From positions 50,609-114,608 of the forward strand of contig JAGAQY010000032.1 of assembly GCA_017622495.1 (NCBI GenBank): a DNA stretch of 64,000 nucleotides. The letters run 5' to 3'. The first letter of the stretch is position 1. Each line of letters opens with the position of its first letter. Source of the DNA: Bacteroidaceae bacterium (GTDB lineage: Bacteria; Bacteroidota; Bacteroidia; Bacteroidales; Bacteroidaceae). The notes under the pieces were generated by a model. That model had not been told where the DNA came from. It did not search any database and saw only the letters and a list, made by a program, of their open reading frames with translations. Shown one piece after another: positions 25,621 to 30,774 of this stretch. The position numbers and the translations under genes were made by a program.

Positions 25621-26667
25621 TCAAATGCAATGCGTAGGTGCGAGGAGCTGCCCTTGAAGGCGCGGAACTATCAACTGCTTCCTCTCCTCTCTTTCACGAA
25701 GTGCCTTGGTCGTCTGGCGTCTTCGACGTCGGCCGGGTTTCGTCACGTCTATCAGTCCGGAAGTACCAATAATCTTATGTCTCTGCAGGGGTATGGTGAG
25801 GCTATCCGCGAGTATCATCGGATTTATGCGCTGTACCATATCTACCCTATAGTAACCGCGCAGTGCAGATCGTATGTCGGTATATTTCAATCCCTGGATA
25901 CCCATTTGTGCCTTGCAGATACGCTCCGTAAGATTGCCACGGGCGATATAGCCATCCTCGTATATGGTGGCCTTGGGCAGGTTAGGACCTCCGGCAAACA
26001 GGTCATATAGTTCGCGGGCTGTCACCACATAGCGGTCCGAACCCGACACGGCATACCACCGTTCCAGCCAGCCCTTCGTCTTGCCCTTTACCTTCTTGAA
26101 GTTGTTCTCAGTCAGTTTGTAGCCGCTCTTCCCTACCCACTCGACAAAATCGGTGTCCTTCCCCGTCCACCAACGCAGGTCGCAGAATATCTTATGCACA
26201 ATGACCCAGTAACCCTCATTCCACTTCGGGCCCTTGCTTGAAATATAGTCCTTCAAGTCCTTCTTGATGCGCGACACCCTGCATTGGAAGGCAAAGCATC
26301 GGGTCTCGAGTTCGGTGCGTGCCTGAACAGTCTTCTGCGACTGTTCCTCCATCAGCATGCGGAAGTACTCCGTAGTGGCCACCTTGACGAGGCACTCGTC
26401 AAACGACTTTCTCCTCTCTTTCTCTCTTAGGAGCGCGTCGATGGTGGATTCCAGCCGCACGTTTTCGTCCTTCTGCTTCTTCAGCTCATCGTCCTTGAGC
26501 TTCATCTGCCGTGTCTGCCGTGCATAGGCGTCGCCCGATGAATGGTCGATGCGCAGCTTCCCGTCTCCTCCTACCGACACCTGTATACACCGCCCTGGAA
26601 GCAGCACTATAGTGTGCTCCTCGCCGCTCTCACTGAACTTGATGCGTATGGTGTGATTCGTCTTCAT
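25621..26667 (-). CDS. Unknown coiled-coil protein of the island
   Basis: 348 residues, family not recognised. Residues 1-48 look like a small beta domain (HTIRIKFSESGEEHTIVLLP, then VSVGGDGKLRIDHSS). Residues about 50-115 form a coiled coil (MKLKDDELKKQKDENVRLES). The C-terminal part is basic and aromatic (YWVIVHKIFCDLRWWTGK; KLTENNFKKVKGKTKGWLER; RGNLTERICKAQ) and could hold a helix-turn-helix. It ends in GRRRRRQTTKALREREERK, likely nucleic-acid binding. The context of primase, ATPase, iterons and a GTGTAC cluster at its 3' end fits a DNA-binding initiator or partitioning role, but this is inference. Confidence 0.6.
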   Translation of the reverse strand: MKTNHTIRIKFSESGEEHTIVLLPGRCIQVSVGGDGKLRIDHSSGDAYARQTRQMKLKDDELKKQKDENVRLESTIDALLREKERRKSFDECLVKVATTEYFRMLMEEQSQKTVQARTELETRCFAFQCRVSRIKKDLKDYISSKGPKWNEGYWVIVHKIFCDLRWWTGKDTDFVEWVGKSGYKLTENNFKKVKGKTKGWLERWYAVSGSDRYVVTARELYDLFAGGPNLPKATIYEDGYIARGNLTERICKAQMGIQGLKYTDIRSALRGYYRVDMVQRINPMILADSLTIPLQRHKIIGTSGLIDVTKPGRRRRRQTTKALREREERKQLIVPRLQGQLLAPTHCI

Positions 26668-26821
26668 GGCAGGAGGCTCGCTTGTCAGGGGAAACTATGC
26701 ATTATACACCACAAAGTAAAGCAACGAAAAAGAATTTGCCAAATATTTTCTGCGGATATTTCCACTTTTATGTTGTAGAGCATAAAACGGAACCCCTATG
26801 GCAGGTTGCCACCGGAATCAC

Positions 26822-26851
26822 TTGCACATACAACGTTTTTTACTAAATTTG
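26822..26851 (+). promoter_or_regulatory. Promoter of the first membrane paralogue
   Basis: TTG at 26822-26824, 19-bp spacer, then TAAATTTG at 26844-26851: a good match to the Bacteroidetes -33/-7 layout. The start codon is 43 bp further on. Confidence 0.7.
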
Positions 26852-26894
26852 CAGACAGAAAACAACCTTTACTCATTGACAAAGCTACAGCGAT

Positions 26895-27452
26895 ATGGGA
26901 TACGACAAAAGCGAAGCGAAAAAGACGAACAGATATACATTTAAGTGGAGTTCAGGGTATATAGTGCATCAAGTAATACTACAACCCATTTTATTCTTTG
27001 CAATTGGAGCATATGCCTGGTATTTATATCTATTCGAAGTCGGTCCATCCAGACTTAGCATTAGGGGAGTGATCTTCATGGCAGCTATGGCATTCCTCAT
27101 AATTGGAGCAGTAATTCTTTGTTTGGGGTTAATCCACCACATTGAAATAGCCCCAGACAAAATAACTATTGTTCATCTTTCAGGTAAATCAACCGTGCTC
27201 GATGATGTGATAGACATAGAGTATGTTACAAAAGAGTCTATCGAAGAGCATACGACACATACAGACCATGATAGCGAACATGGTGACACTGAAATAAAAG
27301 GATTAAGCATGGGAGCATTAGATTTTGGTAGTACAAAATACGGCAAGTTCACCCAGTACTGCGTCAACTTCGACGAACTGGCCATGGTGACCCTCGCCAA
27401 TGGCAAGAAATACCTCATCAACTACCCGAAGGAGCTGCTGGAGAAGAAGTGA
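26895..27452 (+). CDS. Membrane protein with PH-like C-terminal domain, paralogue 1
   Basis: 185 residues. Two hydrophobic segments (about 24-48, ILQPILFFAIGAYAWYLYLF; and 58-84, VIFMAAMAFLIIGAVILCLG), then a cytoplasmic domain with alternating strands (IEIAPDKITIVHLSGKSTVL, then IDIEYVTKES) reminiscent of bacterial PH-like domains. The N-terminal MGYDKxExxKTNRYTFKWS and C-terminal FTQYCVNFDELAMVTLANGK are shared almost unchanged with the protein at 27751-28323, while the middle has diverged. The 3' 115 bp are much richer in G+C than the rest of the gene. Function unknown. Confidence 0.75.
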   Translation: MGYDKSEAKKTNRYTFKWSSGYIVHQVILQPILFFAIGAYAWYLYLFEVGPSRLSIRGVIFMAAMAFLIIGAVILCLGLIHHIEIAPDKITIVHLSGKSTVLDDVIDIEYVTKESIEEHTTHTDHDSEHGDTEIKGLSMGALDFGSTKYGKFTQYCVNFDELAMVTLANGKKYLINYPKELLEKK

Positions 27453-27462
27453 TAAGCGCGGC

Positions 27463-27636
27463 ATGGACAAGGCCCGCGTGCCGCTCAAGCTCAGCTCGCT
27501 CAAGGCCATCGCAGGCACCATCTTCGAGAAACCCTTCGAGCACTGGCCGGCAGTCGCCCACAAGGTGCCGGCAGCCACCTACCACCGCCACTACGACGTG
27601 GCCAATATGCTCGGGACACTGCTGGTTGAGGGTTGA
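27463..27636 (+). CDS. Possible small protein between the two membrane paralogues
   Basis: 57 residues starting 10 bp after the first paralogue stop: MDKARVPLKLSSLKAIAG, then IFEKPFEHWPAVAHKVP and YHRHYDVANMLGTLLVEG. The composition looks protein-like (KARVPLKLSSLKAI, HYDVANMLGTLL) rather than random, and the frame ends in a GGGTTGA repeat. It might be a remnant of a longer gene that shares the G+C-rich composition of the 3' end of the upstream gene. No family recognised. Confidence 0.45.
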   Translation: MDKARVPLKLSSLKAIAGTIFEKPFEHWPAVAHKVPAATYHRHYDVANMLGTLLVEG

Positions 27637-27708
27637 GGGTTAAGGGGTTGAGGGCCTTATTGGATAAAAATATCCACTGCGCTACGCGGCAAATTATAGA
27701 TTATTGCC

Positions 27709-27716
27709 TATATTTG
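27709..27716 (+). promoter_or_regulatory. -7 box (TATATTTG) for the second membrane paralogue
   Basis: TATATTTG, 34 bp before the start at 27751. No clear -33. Confidence 0.5.
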
Positions 27717-27750
27717 CATTTGAAAAGAGCATTAACGACACTACAGCGAT

Positions 27751-28323
27751 ATGGGATACGACAAGAACGAAAAGACGAACAGATATACATTCAAGTGGAG
27801 CCTCGAATACTGCCTTCATGGAATAGGATTACTCCTTTTGGCATTGTTCTTTATTTGGATTCTCGGTCGTCTGTACATTAAAGAGTATTTTATGCCTGTA
27901 GCAGACCATATAATTGCGGGGCACACCGCCAGCTTCAAAGTTTACCTTGCTTTGATTGGAGTAGGTGTAATATTCCTTCTCATGTCAGTGCCATGGGCAA
28001 TCCCTTTTTTCAGAAAAATCCGTTACATAAAGATAGAGTCCGACAAGATAACATTAGTCAGGCTTATTGGCAAGACCACGCTCAGGTATGTTATAAAAAT
28101 CGAGTATGTTACGAGAGAATTACTAGAGGAAATCGGCATAGAACACTGGGTCGATGACGATTATGTACCCGGCATGTCAATAAGAAAGGCCCACCATCGT
28201 AGCAAACGATACGGCGAGTTCACCCAATACTGCGTCAACTTCGACGAGCTGGCCATGGTGACCCTCGCCAATGGCAAGAAGTACCTCATCAACTACCCCA
28301 AGGAGCTGCTGGAGAAGAAGTGA
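27751..28323 (+). CDS. Membrane protein with PH-like C-terminal domain, paralogue 2
   Basis: 190 residues. Two hydrophobic segments (about 20-42, LHGIGLLLLALFFIWILG; and 66-88, VYLALIGVGVIFLLMSVPWA) and a PH-like C-terminal domain (IKIESDKITLVRLIGKTTL, IKIEYVTREL). The first 20 residues and last 37 are nearly the same as in the protein at 26895-27452. The last 114 bp differ at only about five positions, while the centre is hardly alignable. This pattern suggests tandem duplication with gene conversion at the ends or exchange of the central cassette. Function unknown. Confidence 0.75.
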   Translation: MGYDKNEKTNRYTFKWSLEYCLHGIGLLLLALFFIWILGRLYIKEYFMPVADHIIAGHTASFKVYLALIGVGVIFLLMSVPWAIPFFRKIRYIKIESDKITLVRLIGKTTLRYVIKIEYVTRELLEEIGIEHWVDDDYVPGMSIRKAHHRSKRYGEFTQYCVNFDELAMVTLANGKKYLINYPKELLEKK

Positions 28324-28485
28324 CAGGGCGCTCTCAGCGCGGGTATGGTGACGATAGAGGCTATAGCATCTATATCCACCGCAAAGTTACGAAACGGCAG
28401 GGAAAAAGCAAGCCGCAAATAGAGAAACTGAAGATAACGATGGCGATAGGCACTATAGATACTATAGGCCATCAACCATCCCCCC
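28324..28485. other. Intergenic region between paralogue 2 and DUF4248
   Basis: No gene seen. A short hairpin GCGCTCTCAGCGC (28327-28339) directly after the stop may end the upstream transcript. Confidence 0.5.
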
Positions 28486-28731
28486 CTACGGCTCGCCCAG
28501 ATACTCGAAGATCACCTGCACCTGGGGCCGCGTGAAACGGCGGTCGTCGGGGCGGTAGCCCATGGCCATGAGCTCATCGAGCAGGCCGCGGCAGCGGTGC
28601 AGATAGCGGTTGAGCATGCGGATGGCACTCTCGTACTTGGCACGCGGACTATACATCATAGCCAGCTCGCCCTTGGTGTAGGAGCGCACGGCGGTGCGCT
28701 CATCATCGGCGTAAAGATCACGGTAATCCAT
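28486..28731 (-). CDS. DUF4248 domain-containing protein
   Basis: 81 residues, the usual length of DUF4248, a small Bacteroidales family of unknown function. The typical features are visible: RSYTKGELAMMYSP near residue 16, then ESAIRMLNRYLHRC, ELMAMGYRPDDRRFTRPQV and a final IFEYLGEP. The predicted helix-turn-helix-like fold suggests DNA or protein binding. In Bacteroides genomes it is often found near HU-like, smalltalk and cell-wall hydrolase genes, as here. It is divergent from the HU-like gene, with the 21-bp operator-like arrays between them. Confidence 0.85.
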   Translation of the reverse strand: MDYRDLYADDERTAVRSYTKGELAMMYSPRAKYESAIRMLNRYLHRCRGLLDELMAMGYRPDDRRFTRPQVQVIFEYLGEP

Positions 28732-28779
28732 AGGTCATAGAATAGGTAAAATCGTTCAAAATGGAAAGATGCGTCAAAA

Positions 28780-28837
28780 GCGAAATCTAACAATCGTATG
28801 AAGCGAGATAACAATCGCCTGACTCGACATAACAAAG
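28780..28837. repeat. 21-bp operator-like array, copy A
   Basis: GCGAAATC-like lead (AGCGAAATC), then TAACAATCG units beginning at 28788 and 28809 and a partial third (TAACAAA) at 28830: exact 21-bp period, two helical turns. Confidence 0.85.
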
Positions 28838-28930
28838 TTACGAAAAATATCTGACATCGCAAAATTTCAAACACCTAATTATCAGTGCATTGACGCGCGA
28901 ATTTCGCCCCGGCATCTGACAGGCGCCGAT

Positions 28931-28988
28931 GCGAAATCTAACAATCGTCTGACCCGACCTAACAATCATCTGTCACGACCTAACAAAA
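28931..28988. repeat. 21-bp operator-like array, copy B
   Basis: GCGAAATC, then TAACAATC units beginning at 28939 and 28960 and a partial third (TAACAAA) at 28981. Same layout as copy A, displaced by 151 bp. Confidence 0.85.
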
Positions 28989-29066
28989 CGCCTTTTTTCT
29001 ACTGCGTGGAGAATTGTACGCTCCGCAGCCCCACATCGGCGGTACTGCGGAGGGTGCGGGAGGTCG

Positions 29067-29074
29067 TAACTTTG
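29067..29074 (+). promoter_or_regulatory. -7 box (TAACTTTG) for the HU-like gene
   Basis: Matches TAnnTTTG. The leader would be about 190 nt, unusually long for this window. Confidence 0.55.
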
Positions 29075-29234
29075 CACTGTAAATCAACGATAACAATAAC
29101 GATAACGAGCCATTGACTGTAGCGTCGACCTGCGGTTCGGAGGGTTAGTTAACGTCAGCGTCAACGTTGAAAACCTAAACCTTAATTATTAACCCGAAAA
29201 TTTAGAAGAGAAGTTGCAGTCCGGAGGTAATTTT

Positions 29235-29262
29235 CAATTCTCAATTTTCAATTTTCAATTCA
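29235..29262 (+). repeat. 7-bp tandem repeat in the HU-like leader, four copies
   Basis: CAATTCT, CAATTTT, CAATTTT, CAATTCA head to tail, ending 7 bp before the ATG. Confidence 0.8.
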
Positions 29263-29269
29263 AAAAACT

Positions 29270-29686
29270 ATGAGCGTAAACTATGCCGTAAAGAAATGTA
29301 AGAATCCCAACGGGATTCAGGGTACGAACTACTACTCATGTCGTGCCATCAAGACCAATGACTATGACTTCGAGGAGCTGTCCGAAGACATCAGCCTGGC
29401 CACCACCGTGACCAAGCCCGACGCACAGGCCGTGCTGGGCGTCATCAAGCTCTTCATCACCAAGGCACTGCTCGCCGGCCGTGCCGTAGTGCTCGAGGAT
29501 CTGGGCCGATTCCAAATTTCCATCCAGAGCAAGTGCTTCACCAAGGACCTGCTCGACGACAAGGAGTTCGTGCCCTCGACGATGATCAAGGGCCACCGTA
29601 TCCTCTTCCGTCCCGAAGCGAAGCTGAAGAAGGAGATCGCCAGCAAGCTCTCGCTGAACCGCATCGCCTCGGAGGTGAAGGAGTAA
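29270..29686 (+). CDS. HU-like DNA-binding protein
   Basis: 138 residues. The core fits the HU/IHF fold: an N-terminal region MSVNYAVKKCKNPNGIQGTN, helices around DYDFEELSEDISLATTVT, VLGVIKLFITKALLAGRAVV, then LEDLGRFQISIQSK (the strand pair with G-R-F seen in HU proteins) and IKGHRILFRPEAKLKKEI. It belongs to the larger HU-like family of Bacteroidetes rather than to canonical 90-residue HU. It should bend or coat DNA. It is the first gene of HU-smalltalk-M15. The 21-bp arrays upstream could be its own or DUF4248 operators. Confidence 0.9.
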   Translation: MSVNYAVKKCKNPNGIQGTNYYSCRAIKTNDYDFEELSEDISLATTVTKPDAQAVLGVIKLFITKALLAGRAVVLEDLGRFQISIQSKCFTKDLLDDKEFVPSTMIKGHRILFRPEAKLKKEIASKLSLNRIASEVKE

Positions 29687-29695
29687 AGTGAATTG

Positions 29696-29827
29696 GCACG
29701 CTGATGACGCGGATTTAAGCGGATGACCGCTGATAATCCTTGACTACGGATTCTTTGATCACGGGCGTCATCCGTGGTCAATAATAAAGATCTGAGGTCA
29801 TCTGCTGCATCTGTGTCGTCAGTGTGC
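29696..29827. repeat. Dispersed palindromic repeat between HU-like and smalltalk genes
   Basis: GCACGCTGATGAC (29696-29708) pairs with 29815-29827 (two mismatches), and inner blocks around AGCGGATGACC also pair with GGTCATCTGCT. The motifs TGATCACGG, CATCCGTGGTCA and CGGATT link it to the element inside the primase-like gene at 22699-22831. Confidence 0.7.
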
Positions 29828-29833
29828 TATTCA

Positions 29834-29875
29834 TTAAACCCTAAACTCTAAACCCTAAACTCTAAACTCTAATCA
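29834..29875 (+). repeat. 7-bp tandem repeat in the smalltalk leader, six copies
   Basis: TTAAACC, CTAAACT, CTAAACC, CTAAACT, CTAAACT, CTAATCA run head to tail and end 2 bp before the ATG. Confidence 0.9.
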
Positions 29876-29877
29876 CA

Positions 29878-29967
29878 ATGAAAGTAAACTGGAAACAAAT
29901 CCTTAAAATCGTAATCACCGTACTCACGGCCCTGGCTGGCGCCTTGGGCATAGCAAGTTGCGTCTAA
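29878..29967 (+). CDS. Smalltalk family small protein
   Basis: 29 residues: a basic start MKVNWKQILK, a hydrophobic helix IVITVLTALAGALGIA and a final SCV. This matches the short 'smalltalk' proteins annotated in Bacteroidales, which have the MKxNWKxILK start and one membrane helix, and lie beside HU-like and cell-wall hydrolase genes. The function is unknown; membrane location and the hydrolase next door would allow a holin-like role, but this is speculation. It is preceded by a 7-bp tandem repeat. Confidence 0.85.
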   Translation: MKVNWKQILKIVITVLTALAGALGIASCV

Positions 29968-30039
29968 GCTATGAGTACTTTCCTACGTGCGCTGCTGATA
30001 CTCGGCAGCTGTGCCGACAAAGTGCGAGCAGAGCGATGC

Positions 30040-30073
30040 ACATATCTGTGTAATCCGTGACATCTGTGGTTTA
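30040..30073. repeat. Partial dispersed repeat upstream of the M15 peptidase
   Basis: ATCTGTGTAATCCGTGACATCTGTGGTTT-type sequence shares its words with the right arm of the element at 22789-22820. It lies just before the M15 start. Confidence 0.6.
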
Positions 30074-30098
30074 ATAAAAAAATATCAGTTAAAAATCT

Positions 30099-30512
30099 AT
30101 GAAGTATTTCTCGATAAATGAATTAACATCCAGCGCCACTGCGCTGCGCGAGGGCATCGACAACCGCCCTTCGAAGTGTGCATACCACCTGTTGCACGTG
30201 TTGGCAGACCAACTCCTCGACCCCATACGCGAAACCTGGGGCCAGCCCATCACCGTGAGCAGCGGCTATCGCTGCAAGCAGCTTAATGCCCTGGTGGGCG
30301 GTGCCAAGTATAGCCACCACATCCTCGGCTGCGCAGCCGATATTATTGCAGGCAACAGGAGGGACCATCGCCGCCTGTTCAAGATGATACAGCAGATGCA
30401 GCAGGAGGGCCGAATCCGGTTCACCCAACTCATCTGGGAGGGCGACGGCCGATGGATACACATTTCCTACGTACCCGGCGACCTCAGGTGCCAGGTGATA
30501 ATTGATAATTGA
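30099..30512 (+). CDS. Peptidase M15-family cell-wall hydrolase
   Basis: 137 residues, about the size of a single M15A-type D-Ala-D-Ala peptidase domain. The zinc site pattern SxHxxGxAxD is present in KYSHHILGCAADI, the substrate region SGYRCKQLNALVGGA precedes it, and the third zinc ligand is likely in RWIHISYV. Such proteins cleave peptidoglycan cross-bridges and are common as phage endolysins. There is no signal peptide, so it would need help to reach the wall. It is the third gene of the HU-smalltalk-M15 group. Similar triplets occur in many Bacteroides genomes. Confidence 0.9.
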   Translation: MKYFSINELTSSATALREGIDNRPSKCAYHLLHVLADQLLDPIRETWGQPITVSSGYRCKQLNALVGGAKYSHHILGCAADIIAGNRRDHRRLFKMIQQMQQEGRIRFTQLIWEGDGRWIHISYVPGDLRCQVIIDN

Positions 30513-30594
30513 CAATTCCGCAGCGTAGCGAGAGCAGAGCCAAATTTATTTGAGCTATGCCAAGCAAGCAAGGAATCTTAATGCGAAGCATTAT

Positions 30595-30629
30595 AATTCA
30601 CAATTCAGAATTCACAATTCAGAATTCAC
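30595..30629. repeat. 7-bp tandem repeat, five copies
   Basis: AATTCAC/AATTCAG alternate head to tail. It lies between the M15 peptidase and the terminator. Confidence 0.85.
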
Positions 30630-30675
30630 CCCTTACCTCTCAGCTGAGGGTTGAATGGTGAGAGGGGAACAATCT

Positions 30676-30721
30676 ATTATACACATTAGCCTCGGCGATT
30701 GCCGAGGCTAATGTGTATAAT
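30676..30721. terminator. Perfect 21-bp hairpin between convergent M15 and M16 genes
   Basis: Arms 30676-30696 and 30701-30721 are perfectly complementary over 21 bp (ends ATTATACACATT; GCCTCGGC at the loop) with loop GATT. It marks the right edge of the island. Confidence 0.88.
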
Positions 30722-30774
30722 CTCCGATGAAATGGGCGTTTTCTTGCGCCACTTCGTCGCACCGGGATGGGGTA

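Larger units (their letters stand above)
28732..29269. promoter_or_regulatory. 538-bp divergent control region between DUF4248 and HU-like genes
   Basis: No gene. It holds two 21-bp repeat arrays (28788-28837 and 28939-28988), an 8-bp inverted repeat CTCCGCAG/CTGCGGAG (29021-29028 with 29045-29052), a TAACTTTG -7 box at 29067-29074 and a leader of about 190 nt to the HU-like start, ending in a 7-bp repeat. Confidence 0.7.

Noticed and set aside
28780..28988. CRISPR array
   Set aside because: The 21-bp units have no spacers of CRISPR size and no cas genes are near; the exact helical period fits operators or iterons better.
29971..30060. 29-codon frame directly after smalltalk
   Set aside because: Its second half is the dispersed ATCTGTGTAATCCGTG repeat, so it is not likely to be coding.
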